Positions 22,312-32,231 of a stretch of DNA of 64,000 nt are shown here, one piece after another. Numbering within the stretch: the stretch's first letter is position 1; each line of letters opens with the position of its first letter. The stretch is from NCBI GenBank assembly GCA_035610365.1, contig CM069432.1, forward strand, positions 15,314,001 through 15,378,000, in the 5' to 3' direction. Under the pieces are notes generated by a model. That model saw only the letters and a program-made list of their open reading frames with translations, was not told the DNA's origin and did not search any database. Source of the stretch: Aquatica leii. Lineage: Eukaryota; Arthropoda; Insecta; Coleoptera; Lampyridae. Position numbers and translations under genes: made by a program.

Positions 22312-22968
22312 CTAAAATTCTCGGATTTGAGAATAATTTCTTGTACGTTTCACGGTCCCCTTCCTAGAACTGTTCTGTCCCAGAACAGGAAACTGGATTT
22401 GACAGCAGTGGAAAGGATCGTGGTGATAGCGGCAGCTTTTTCCATTTCGGCAACTTCCTGGACCATAAAAGTAACAGTCAATGGACTTTTCTTGGCCTGA
22501 TATTTTTATTAGTTGGTAACTACAGACCAACACTTGAACGCCTGTTCCTCGGAAGACGACGTCCAACATGTTTCGAACTGTTCTCTAATTCAGTTGATCT
22601 AAGCCACAACCAAGCTTGGGTACTGCCAATTTCTTAACATGATGGAACTCCATTTGTCTCTTGAGACTCCATAATGTTTGCCACAGATCTTTGTATAACG
22701 GCTTGACACGTGAGTATTTCTTGGTGACCAGATAGAAAACAAAGCGTTTGTCACCACAATGTTTAATACTGACTGCCGGTTGCTGTGTTCGTAGTTCATC
22801 TAGCTGCCCAAACATCTTTTTAAATACGACTGTAACTCCTTTGGACATGTCAAGATCCTCACTCACGCAATATACGATGGCGTAATCTTTTTGTGTTTGG
22901 AAAAGGTCTTGTTGTTCTTCGGCAGTAACTCCAAACCTAGCTTTTCCAAAACCTCCGTATAAGCTCAT
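22312..22968 (-). pseudogene. Macro domain (TARG1/OARD1-like) plus CCCH zinc finger, accessory ORF of Gypsy M
   Basis: One frame of 218 codons with a single in-frame TAG at codon 128. Residues 17-127 match the TARG1/OARD1 macro-domain family, which removes ADP-ribose from acidic side chains and deacylates O-acyl-ADP-ribose: QDLF, YCVSEDLDMSKG, FKKMFGQ, FVFYLVTKK, PKLGCGLDQL. Lys83 and Asp124 are spaced 41 apart like the family catalytic Lys/Asp pair. After the stop, RTVRNMLDVVF continues the last macro helix and strand, then a CCCH finger follows (C165-x7-C173-x5-C179-x3-H183: CYFYGPGSCRNGKSCRYHH). The ORF starts 60 nt after the pol stop and in pol's frame, in the env/accessory position. The function in the element is unknown; counteracting host ADP-ribosylation or RNA binding is inference. 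Confidence 0.8.
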
Positions 22969-23028
22969 AAACTTATAGAACTTTATTCCTTCGATTTAAT
23001 TGCTGTTTCTGCTGCTTATTACTCTGGT

Positions 23029-23397
23029 TCAGACCTGAACTTGTGTATTGTGGTTATCGTCAGCAAACGGGACTAGAGGATCGACATGGACCACTTTTGG
23101 CTTCCCTCTGGATAGCCATTTATACGATGCACGACTTTATAGGGGCCCTCTCATTGCCTTCGCAGCTTCGGCGACAAACCACGTCTTCTTTGGTGATTAT
23201 ACAATCACGCCATGTCGCCAGGTTGAAACCCACTATTTTGTGCCTTGACGTTAATATAGTCTTTATTCTGTCGCTGGCAATTTGTTTGTTTTTACGGACC
23301 TCTTCATGTACTTTGTCTAGCCTCTTGGTCAGCTTGCTGACGTAGTCTTCTCCAGCAACTTCTTCTTCCGGCCTTCGTTCAAATTGGAGGTCGCATG
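23029..23397 (-). pseudogene. Gypsy M integrase C-terminal region (end of pol), copy 2
   Basis: The minus strand encodes the Gypsy integrase tail: RRPEEEVAGEDYVSKLTKRL, DKVHEEVRKN, a basic PKLRRQ-type stretch, then PKVVHVDPLVPFADDNHN and a TGA at 23029-23031. This PKVVHVDRL-type ending is typical of Gypsy integrases. Several frame breaks occur. The upstream part of pol is interrupted by the nested Gypsy C at 23398. It fixes the macro ORF as lying directly downstream of pol. Confidence 0.75.
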
Positions 23398-24135
23398 TGT
23401 TACGCTCCGCGTAATTTAATTGCTCCTAAGTCTATTACACTCTGTATTTTATTTACTCTGAAGAAATTTTAGTTTCGATAGTTCACGGTCGGATGACGTA
23501 ATACTTCACATCTGTAAACATTTAATAATCCACCCTCTACCCTCGCAAGTCGCCGTAGATTTGTTACAGATTTTCTAAACGGGCATAGAGAATTTACATT
23601 GCTGTACCACGTGACTATACATTCGTCTAGACATAAACCTTTTTCGTTTGCGCTAAAGGCGTTTTTGTTCTTCATCAATCGAGCCGTGAGATTTATTTTG
23701 TGATTTACTGTTTTACGTTCTTGATTGCCAGCCGTTTGATCTACATTTCTAAAAATCGGTAATTACACCGGATATATCGGGTCATCGACAAATAAATGAT
23801 TGATTGGGATCATCTGCTTATCTCTAATAATCATTAACTGTAACTTTTAGGGATTTAAAAGCATTAAGTGCAGTGTTAAAGACTAATTACCTCCGACACT
23901 TGGACATTGGTTCAAGAATTTTACCGGCTTTACTTTTACTTTTTCCACATCTCCGACTTTGATAGACACCTAGACTTTTTTTTGCTGCTGTAATATTTTC
24001 TCTTAAGGGAAAAGATACAACATCCATTACTAAATCCGTTACTTCAACTGTTGCTACCAGCTCTAATCAGTCAAAACCAAAAATTACTTCGAAATCCTTA
24101 ACTAAACCTAAAGTTACTACTACTTTTTCTCAGAT

Positions 24136-24517
24136 TACTTGTTGGAATTGTAAGAAAACTAGTTTCTCCTAAATGCCCAGAACCTGAAACTGTTCATTGC
24201 TATAGTTGTGGAAAATCAGATACTATCAAACCAAACTGTTTAAGCTGCACAAACACTTCTTTAAACTAACTTCAGAGTGTTCGAGCCGAGTCGAGCCCTT
24301 TTCTCTCTCATTAATCTCGAAAACTTCTTTTGCTACTTTGCCTGATCACCATAAACATGTCTTGAATTTTATACTTGCTAGTGTCCGTAAAGATGAACGA
24401 CCTTATCTTAATGTAACAATTTTTGGCCTTCCATTCAAAAGTTTGCTAGATTCTGGATCTTCTAAAACCATTTTAGAACAATTAGGTTGGAAGTTTTCTA
24501 GGCCTTTTTCTACGTAG
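24136..24517 (+). pseudogene. Gypsy C gag zinc knuckles and protease, copy 2
   Basis: The first knuckle is damaged by a short deletion (CWNCKKTS...). The second reads CYSCGKSDTIKPNC. The protease has SLLDSGSSKTILEQLGW, with the aspartic protease D-S-G intact, unlike copy 1. A stop after the TFST residues is followed by degraded ILGIDFWK near 24670. Confidence 0.75.
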
Positions 24518-24823
24518 ATATCTCTACTCCCATCAATCCAGTTCAACTTGCTTATTTGATAATGGTAAAACATGTAATATCTTGCGTACCGTTAATCTTC
24601 CTATAACACTTCAAGACAAGACTGTTACTTTAGAAGTCTTAGTCATCCCCAAAAATTAACCACCACTCATCTTAGGTATCGACTTTTGGAAATCAATAGA
24701 TTTTGCCCCTAGTTTTCATACGTACGTGGACTTTTGGTAATCCTGATGAAATTTGCTCCATTTCTACTGATCATTTACTTACTAGATGTAATCTCTCTCC
24801 TTCGAAGTTATGATTCAAAAGTG

Positions 24824-25224
24824 TTTGATGGCACAGCCATCTCATAGTGTAATTTAACTATGGCCGCCGTTTATAGTTATTTATAGTAAACTTTAGATAC
24901 ATAGTAAAATTACACTATAAGATGGCTCAGCCATCAAACATAACTTCGTTATACTTAAATATAAGCTATAAGGGGCGTCAATGCAATTGTGGAAACTACA
25001 TTAGAGTATATCTCCTACTGCTGATGAGACCCAAAAGGGCGAAACGGCCGTCCAGTAGTTGACTCTAGTGGCGTTTGCACAATTGCGTTGACATTGCTTA
25101 CCCCCAATGTCCTTTTATGTTGTGGTTTTATCCCGACGAATTATTCAAAGCTGATTTTGAATTTTGCGGGTGTTAAACTAATTTCAACGTTTTTACCGGC
25201 GTTTATAACTATTTATAGTAAACT
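24824..25224 (+). mobile_element. Hammerhead-bearing insertion in the Gypsy C RT region
   Basis: A 38-bp inverted repeat (24824-24861 and 24901-24938, core GATGGCTCAGCCATC) is followed by the ribozyme unit. A 27-nt direct repeat with three differences (TTTATAGTAAACT end) lies at 24866-24892 and 25198-25224, enclosing the ribozyme. Composite copy 1 has the left arm but lost the rest with the neighbouring pol. Hammerheads are known from Penelope-like elements and retrozymes; no such protein is visible, so the element type is open. Confidence 0.55.
25003..25066 (+). ncRNA. Hammerhead ribozyme (type I)
   Basis: The self-cleaving core is complete: CTGATGA at 25021-25027, stem II GACCC-AAAA-GGGC with one bulged A, GAAA at 25041-25044, short stem III ACGGCCGT, cleavage triplet GTC ending at 25052. 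Stem I pairs CTACTG (25015-25020) with CAGTAG (25053-25058), and beyond an internal loop AGAGT (25003-25007) with ACTCT (25062-25066). An outer inverted repeat (24978-24991 with 25078-25091) could clamp the fold. The minimal stem III suggests cleavage as a dimer or in a weak monomer. Confidence 0.85.
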
Positions 25225-25677
25225 AGTTGTTATCGTCGCTTCATACCTAATTTTTCTACTGTTTTAGCTCCCCTAACCAATTTGACTCGAAAAAATATTC
25301 CTTTTGTCTGGTCTTCTGAATGCGAAGAAGCCTTCTTTTTTCTAAAACAACAACTCATTTCTGCTCCAATACTTTCTTGTCTAGCTTTTACTTTGCCTTT
25401 CACTATTCAAACTGATGCTTCCAATTATGACCTAGGTGCTGTTTTAAGCCAGGAATGTCCTGATGGAGAGAAAGTTATCGCTTACATCAGTCGCTCATTA
25501 GCTAAACCAGAAACCAAATATTCTACTACCAAGAAAGAATGCTTAGCTGTCCTTTGGGATGTTGAGAAATTTCTTGCTTATGTCGAAGGTGCTTACTTCT
25601 TTGTTACTATTGATCATCTTTCTGTTATCTGGCTTAATCGAATAGAAGAACAGATTTGCTGGTTATTTTGTACTCTT
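25225..25677 (+). pseudogene. Gypsy C RT C-terminus and RNase H
   Basis: It opens with the RT thumb/connection (LAPLTNLTRKNIPFVWSSEC at about 25262). RNase H follows with QTDASNYDLGAVLSQ, SRSLAKPETKYSTTKKECLAVL and FFVTIDHLSVIWL, so the acidic D-E-D series is visible. It removes the RNA strand during reverse transcription. ORF 25282-25677 is open but truncated after RIEEQICWLF and joined by deletion to the integrase core at 25681. Copy 1 lacks the segment. Confidence 0.85.
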
Positions 25678-25680
25678 TAA

Positions 25681-26442
25681 TATCTCATCGCTGACAATGG
25701 TGTCCAATTTCGTAGTAAGGAATTTTCTAAATTATGTACTCAATATTTAACCCAAATTCTATACACTGCTAAATATCACCCCAGGGAGCGTCTCAATAGA
25801 GTACTGAAAACCATGATCGCTTCATACTTTACGAAAAACCAAAGCTCTTGGGATGTAAATCTATCAAAAATTGGTTGCACAATTCGAACTTCAAAATATG
25901 AGTTCATTATACTCCATATTTCGCATTTTGAGGCAGCGAACAAATACCTTTTGGTAATATGTTTAAAACTTTTTTTGATAATAAAACTATTAATCCTAAT
26001 CCTATTGTAACTACCTGTACTAAAGAATTTTATGAAAATTTACGTACTGATATCTTGTCTAAAATAAAACAATCTACTCAACGTACTCAATGTCGCTATA
26101 ACCTGCGGAAACGCGCTATTGCTTGTAAACAAAAAGATTCTGCATGGAAACGTAATTTTGTACTGTCTGATGCTAGTAAATTCCTCAATGCTAAACTTGT
26201 TTCAAAATTTTCGGGTCTTTTTAAAATAAACAGTGTTACTTCTAATTGGACATATGAACTGATGAATTCCTCCGGAAAGTGTTTTTTATGCAAAATATTT
26301 AAAACCTGCTTTTTTTGATAATCTAGATTCTTCTGCACATGCTTCTTCATTTGATTCAGATGTTGATTCTAAAATAGTTGCCGATAATATTACATTGAAA
26401 CGTCTTTCTTTTCGAAGACGGCGGAAACGTCGAAAATTGTAA
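25681..26442 (+). pseudogene. Gypsy C integrase and pol C-terminus, copy 2
   Basis: It contains IADNGVQFRSKEF (second catalytic Asp) and YTAKYHP...ERLNRVLKTMI (catalytic Glu region), then a frame shift. Open stretches at 25813-26010 and 25959-26318 carry the QSTQRTQCRYNLRKR region and the tail ending FRRRRKRRKL, stop at 26440-26442. The zinc-binding N-terminal integrase domain is deleted. Confidence 0.8.
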
Positions 26443-26699
26443 TTATCCTTTCTTTTCTGTTCTCTTCTCTAATATGCGGTTGGATAAGACGTTGTACTTT
26501 ATCTTCTTTTTCCTTTCCGACATGCGCAGTCCGGTAAGAACAACAGAGTTCTTCTTTTTTTTATCACGTTCATTTTGTACTCTCTATTTTTCTTTTTCTA
26601 CAAAAAATTCTTGGAACTATCTGGAATCCATAATCTTGCCATCGAGATAAATGCTATGCAATTACTCCATCGGGGATACCATTTGAATGGTAATCTCCG

Positions 26700-27790
26700 G
26701 ACCTTGACTAGATGAGATTAACCTTTGTCTCTTTTGGTCAACTCGTTTCAAATTTTCAAGCGTTCTTCTTGGATTTAGTAAGGTGTCATCGTACATGGCC
26801 TATTTTACTGCAGTTCAAAATCGTCACTCTTCTGTCACGAAGTATTTGTCGCGCTATCTTATCGACGCTTTCCAGTGTCTGCGCGGGTAGTTCTGCAGCA
26901 CAGCAAAGTCTATGACCGTTTTGTTGCAATGCTTGCTTTGCTGCTTTAAACTCCTAAACATGCACTAAAGCGTTATCCAATGTCTTTCGTCGAGCTAACC
27001 GGAGAGACTGCTGCGTTTCGCTGTTTCGGAGGCCGTCTACAAAGGTTTGAATAGCCAACACTGCTCCAAGAAAGTATCTGGCGCAGTAGGATACGCAAGA
27101 CTTTCGGCAGCTTTCTGAACACTACTTTTAATTTGAGCTTGGTACACTTGTTAAAGATGAGCATCTCCATATCTCATTTCTAAACGTGAAATTAAAAGTT
27201 TGTAATTTTTTGTAGGTGATTAGGAACAGTTCGTAAGATTCCAAGAGCTTCTCCACGTTAAAACACTATTAAAGACGTCCTTTCTGCCATTTGCTGTAGC
27301 TGCTTGTAGTAGGTTGACCATCGAACTTTACCATCAAAATTTGGAGGTACAACTTTAAACTTGTGAGTGGTTTCTTCCCGATGGTTCAGTATTAAATTTT
27401 TGCTCGTGACGCTTCCATCACCATGGCAATTTATTTGGGTTATTCTATCTTCAAGCAGTCGTATTTTTTCTCTGAATTTTTTTCTCTAGTTTGTTTTCTA
27501 TGGTTTTTGAATTCTCATTTAACTTCTGTTCTAATTTGTCTTCTACTTCTTCTATTTTGTCATTCACAGATTCGCAAATGTATTCTTTTAAATTTAACAT
27601 ATTCGTTTGGGTTTCTTCTTGAACAATTTTAAATTAGTTTTCTATGATTAGTGGCATTTCTTTCTTTAAATTTCTAGAATTTTCCTCCATTTTCTGGAAA
27701 TGTTTAGACAGTTTTTCTTCCATTTTACTAAAGTTTTTATTTCATCGATTTTTGAGCATTTCTTATTGATTCGAAAAATTCAAATACTAA
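26700..27790 (-). pseudogene. Gypsy M gag remnant
   Basis: The minus strand from about 27790 encodes a coiled-coil N-terminus (EEKLSKHFQKMEENSRNLKK), then the gag core: VPPNFDGKVRWSTYYKQLQQ (about 27350), RGEALGILRTVPN, RYGDAHL (about 27165), AYPTAPDTFLEQC and a helix-rich region, then a decayed CCHC (LNCSKIGHVR, about 26790). This matches the usual Gypsy gag order. Many stops and shifts are present. With integrase at 23029-23397 and LTR-M on both sides it belongs to the same minus-strand element as the macro ORF; protease to integrase core is missing where Gypsy C sits. Confidence 0.7.
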
Positions 27791-27898
27791 ATTTTAATAA
27801 TGCTCGACGCTAGTTTAACGAAATGGAACAGAAGATTAAACGCTATAAACAAACACGCGAACTAAAGTTTTATTTATTTACGAAATCAATGTTTTCAT

Positions 27899-28206
27899 TG
27901 CGGGAGCGATATTACATTACTTAATAGCATTTACACTAAAAATTGCAAAGCCTAAACCTGTAAAACACTGTTACGATTATTAAAACTACTAATTTATTTA
28001 TACTAAAATTATATGCACGTTTATAACTAACCGAACCAATTAAATCTAAGAATATTTAATAAAAACACTTACACCAATTTATCTATAGAACTATCACACA
28101 AAGATAAAATTCACGGATAACTTTAGTTTAACACTTATTGTTTACTTTAAAGTCATGTACAAGGTTATACTCCGTATATTTATCTCGAACACACGCGTTA
28201 ATCACT
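27899..28206 (-). repeat. LTR-M copy 3 (presumed 5' LTR of Gypsy M)
   Basis: 28206 back to about 27968 matches the other LTR-M copies (GTTACGATTATTAAAAC, CACACGCGTTAATCACT). The inner end (CGGGAGCGATATTAC) matches only loosely, so it is diverged or partly deleted. No clear primer-binding site follows. Confidence 0.55.
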
Positions 28207-28938
28207 TTTTTGTAACATAGTGGTTTTTTTGGTTCAATGATTTCTGCAGCAACTAACATAACCTAGTTTGCAAAACGAACAGGTTTTCTTAACTTTTTTT
28301 GTCTTAATTGTTCTCTTATTTAAAACTTATTTCATGGTCTTGTTCTACTATACTAAGCTAATCTTCTGATGGTTCTCTGTTAACTTACGTTTTTGATCAG
28401 TTTGCTATTGCATTTGATTATTTTCCCAAATTTTGGCTTTTTCTTCTGTCCGATCTTTAGCAACTTTGTTGTTCTCAAATTTTTCCAATATTGTCTGCCA
28501 GTAATTTTTTTGTGTCATATTTTTTTGTTTTTATTTTAGCCAAAGCTAGACCCAGCTTTTCTGACACTTTTGATTTGTATTTAATAAAATAGATAAACCG
28601 GTACCTGCTGAAGTTTTCTCTGGTTTAGATGGCTTACCATTTGCTTTTTACTTACAGCAATTTTATACTTTATATCCCTTACATTTGCAGTAATTGCAGA
28701 AATGAGAAATACTCAGCATCTATAGGGTTTGATAAATTAGTACAAATTTTAGATAATTTTCACTTATACGGTTTTTCCAAAAGTTATGAGCTTTGCAGTA
28801 TGTGTCGCAATACCATCAGCAGCAGCTTGCTTTACATAGCTAAAAAACTTCATACAAACATCGTATGTTTTATCCTTGATATTGCCATCATTTAGTCAGT
28901 GTAACTCTAACTAAACTTTTCTTGCAGTTGAAAAACGT
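28207..28938. other. Unassigned DNA left of the BEL element
   Basis: No domain is recognised. A plus-strand ORF of 88 codons (28629-28895) and a minus-strand stretch beginning MTQKNYWQTILEKFE (about 28520) are uncertain. A TTTTCTTGCAG acceptor-like motif precedes the BEL target at about 28916. Confidence 0.4.
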
Positions 28939-29174
28939 TGAAGAAAACTTGCGTTTGTAGGTAGAGAGGGAGATAACCGGCTGGCGAGTTTTATTATTTT
29001 GGTTCTGGAAAAATTTAGGAACATTAAGTTTTCAATTGTTGTCTAGGTGGTTCATAGCTTGTAAAATAAAAAAATAAACGAACTCAAAAATTACAGTCAA
29101 CTTGTTTAAATTCTACAAAGAAGAAGGGTAGTTTCAACCCAAACATAATTTGGAAGAAACCCGACTATCCAGCA
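28939..29174 (+). repeat. 5' LTR of the BEL element
   Basis: 236 bp, starting TGAAGAAAAC and ending CCAGCA, followed at once by TGGCCTATCTC as the probable primer-binding site. Confidence 0.85.
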
Positions 29175-29461
29175 TGGCCTATCTCACCGGATAATTCGGA
29201 ATCGATTTGGTAGCCGTAATTAATTTGTAAACAACAGAAATCAATAAGATTTTCAAGAACGACAACTTCATATAAAGAAATCGCTTTTCTGCCCGCGTTC
29301 CAGCGTATCAAACCAAGCAAGTCCTGCATTTTTCGTAAATTATACACACTTTCTATTTGTTGCAATTTGTGATAATATTGTATGCACTGCGGTGTTAGTA
29401 TTTTGTATCAAAGTGTTGTGGCTGTCGCCATCTCGTGGCTATAGAGATAATAGTGGTGGTT

Positions 29462-29695
29462 GAATTTGCTAACCGTGAAAATTCGAAAATCGTATCAAGT
29501 ATAATTGTGGAAATACATGAGAAAGTATTTCCCAGTGCTGATGATCCCCAAAAGAGTGAAACGGCCGTACACTTGTTCTCTCTGGTGGTAATTTTTGCAA
29601 TTGTACTGATATAGTTACTTTTCACTATATTCTTTGGTGAATTGCAACCGTGTTAATATTCGATACGATTTTCGAATTGTCGCGTTTAGCAAATC
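29462..29695 (+). repeat. Foldback enclosing a hammerhead motif
   Basis: Two arms of about 40 bp (29462-29502 and 29656-29695; AATTCGAAAATCGTATC core) are inverted around the ribozyme motif. Inside, AATTGTG and CAATTGTA extend the pairing. Confidence 0.75.
29519..29580 (+). ncRNA. Hammerhead ribozyme, degenerate
   Basis: CTGATGA at 29538-29544, GAAA at 29558-29561, ACGGCCGT stem III and triplet GTA ending at 29569. Stem I pairs CCAGTG with CACTTG (one mismatch) and GAGAA (29519-29523) with TTCTC (29576-29580). Stem II (TCCCC-AAAA-GAGT) has lost most pairing, so activity is doubtful. It shares the stem III and loop sequence with 25003-25066. Confidence 0.7.
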
Positions 29696-29859
29696 CAAGT
29701 ACCATCATGCTAAGATCTCTATAGCACCAATTTGTTAGTAATTTAGTTACCTTATCAATAAATGCCATATCAATACAATACTCGCAATAAAATATTACAA
29801 ATGGAAGATTTAAGTAGTTCACAACGGTTACCAACTAAACATAAACTGTTTAGTTATTT

Positions 29860-32102
29860 CTGACATTACATCTAAAATTCCTACTTTTCCCTTCGACATA
29901 TCCAATTTAAAAATTTCGCCAAACTTAAACCTGGCTGATGATGAATTTAATGTAACAGATAACATCGACCTATTAATATGAGCTGATCATTTTTATCATC
30001 TTCTATGCAGCGAACAGCTGGGTACCAATCTTCCAGTCTTGCAGAAAACGAAGTTAGGATATTTAATGAAGGGTTGCCTTAATCCTATCCGTACTACAAA
30101 AACGAAAGGACAAAATCTTATTGATAAATCTTTGTTTTTCGGATAACCATTACATAATCGCGTAAGCAGTTTTTTTGAATTATATCAAGTTCAACCCAAC
30201 AATTTGAAATCTCTTTTATCAAATGAAGAGCAATTCTACGAGCAATATTTCCACAATAATGTAGCTAGAGATCATACGGGACGTTTTATAGTGTCTATTC
30301 CTTTTAATGAAAATATTGCTAAACTTGATAACTCGTTTGATATTGCATTTTCTAGATTTATTTCTTTAGATCATCGTCATCTAAAGCATCCTCAAGTTAA
30401 AACTCTTTATTCAGATTTTATGACAGAGGATATTTGTCTACAATATATGACGCCTCAGCTTTTGGCTAATAAAATTTAGTTAAATATTTCTTACCTCACT
30501 TTGAAATTGTTCGCGAAAACTCGTTAACCACGAAACTAAGAGTGGTATTTGACGGTAGCGCGGTTACATCCTTAAATGATTGCCAACTTTTAGGTCCACT
30601 TACTCAAGATCCTTTATTTTCTATTCTTCTTCGATTTAGAAGTTTCCAAGTAGCAGTAGTAGCTGATTGCAAAAAAATGTACAGACAAATTCTTGTTAAC
30701 CCTGTTTCAGCGGTGCTATCAATGTATCTTGTGGAGAAAAAAATCCTCAAGATGCCCTTCAAACTTACGAACTTAATACTGTGACTTATGGATTAAAAAG
30801 CTGCTCAACAGTTAGTATCTCAAATGCATATGGATGATTTTCTTGCTGGAGCTAATTCTGCTACTAATGCAAAAAGATTACGTGATCAAGTCAGTTCGAT
30901 ATTGACCCAAGCAAACATACCGCTGAGAAAATTTTTATCAAATGATTCTGCGGTACTACCAAAAGAAGATGAAAATTCTACTGAAGGTTTTACAGTTCCA
31001 ATTCAAAACCGCAAAAGCACAAAAGCGTTAGGTGTGAAGTGGAATCCAAATTCTGATAACTTATATTTTTCATTTATTCTAGGTTTACCTTATTCTAAAG
31101 TTATCAAACGTATTATTTTATCTAACATATCTAAATTGTTTGATGCACTTGGCTTGGTTTCGTCATTAATTGTGCGCGGAAAGATTCTTGTACAGCAACT
31201 TTGGAAAGAACGGTTAGATTGGAACTCAGAGCTTCCTCCGGAATTTCCGATAAAATTTGCTTCACTAACGAAAAAACTATAACAAATTAACAAGGTCTCA
31301 ATTCCTCAAACATTCTTGTTGTTAAATCCATTTGACAGTCAATTGCACGCCTTTGCAGACGCGAGTTCAGTAGCCTACGGTGCTTGTATTTTTATCCGTT
31401 TCGTCAATTCTAACGAAGTGCGAGTTTCACTTTTGTGTTCCAAACCCAGAGTCGCTCCACTCAAACAAGCATCCACCATACCCAAGTTAGAATTATGCGC
31501 TACTGTGCTGTTAGCCCAATTATTTTCGAATGCTAAAACATACTATCAATTTGAAAATAAATCAATCTTTTCTGTAGTCGGATTTTTAAATCGCTCTTGC
31601 TTGGACGATATCATTACCGAACAGATTCAAAGTTTTTGTAGCAAATAGAATCGCAGTAGTACAAGAGTTGACCAAAGTAGATATGTGGAATCACGTTCCT
31701 ACACAGTACAATCCAGCGGATTTAATTTCTAGGGGTGCAACAATTTCTGCTATGAACGGTGAAAGTCTTTGGCGTAAAAATCTACAGCTCTTATGGAAAC
31801 ATGAATCGAAATGGCCTGCTCGATGTATATCGGTAAATGGTAGCTTACCTGAATTAAAAAATCAAATTGTATCAGAAAATGAAACATTAGCTAATCTCAG
31901 CAATAAAGTTTCGTCATATACCAAAATTTTAAGAATTTTATCTTATGTTAGAAGGTTTATCTTAAATATTAAAACAAAATGCATAAGCCGTAATCGTAGT
32001 TATTTAACTATATCTGAGATTAATGATTCCTTAATGGAATTGGTAAAATTCATCCAAGCATCATGTTTCAAAGAAGAAATAAAAAAATTCAGGCAACCTT
32101 AA
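29860..32102 (+). pseudogene. BEL/Pao pol: protease end, reverse transcriptase, RNase H, start of integrase
   Basis: The order fits BEL/Pao. About 29890-30150 is the protease/linker; 30204-30479 has IVSIPFNENIAKLDNS; RT follows with LRVVFDGSAVTSLNDCQLLG (30530-30600), VVADCKKMYRQI and the catalytic MHMDDFLAG (30824), where YVDD-type residues are expected. A deletion removes the palm between about 30790 and 30815. RT continues in 30824-31282 (LGVKWNPNSDNLYF). The RNase H-like part is LHAFADASSVAYGACIF (31340) with PKLELCATVLL. 31668-32102 (HVPTQYNPADLISRG) leads to integrase. Stops at 30478, 31281 and 31646 inactivate it. Confidence 0.85.
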
Positions 32103-32231
32103 TCAAATAAACATCTCTCTTTTCACTACTTTAAATATTTAAATTGGTAGTAGAATTTGTCAATCTCAACTACACTATGATACCAGACACCCTATTCTAT
32201 TACCCAAGAACCACAGGTTTACTTATTTAGT

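Larger units (their letters stand above)
23398..26610 (+). mobile_element. Gypsy C, copy 2
   Basis: Same insertion point as copy 1 (GGTCGCATG / TGTTACGCTCC). It keeps more of pol: gag knuckles and protease, RNase H, integrase and the basic tail. The RT core is replaced by a hammerhead-bearing insertion at about 24824-25224. The 3' LTR is missing; sequence shared with copy 1 ends near 26610. The stretch 23398-24090 is the 5' LTR region and untranslated DNA; a 69-codon minus-strand ORF in it (23469-23678) is unassigned. Confidence 0.75.
29175..29860. other. BEL leader/gag interval with a foldback insertion
   Basis: No BEL gag is readable here. The interval contains the inverted repeat with a hammerhead (29462-29695). 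Minus-strand ORFs at 29165-29365, 29395-29625 and 29625-29834 have no recognised domain; the last two overlap the inverted repeat. Confidence 0.5.

Noticed and set aside
23469-23678. 69-codon minus-strand ORF in the Gypsy C LTR region
   Set aside because: Open also in composite copy 1 only in part, and no family match; could be chance in an LTR.
28900-28938. TTTTCTTGCAG acceptor-like motif before the BEL insertion, as evidence for a host exon
   Set aside because: No matching donor, open frame or protein similarity is visible on either side of the BEL element.
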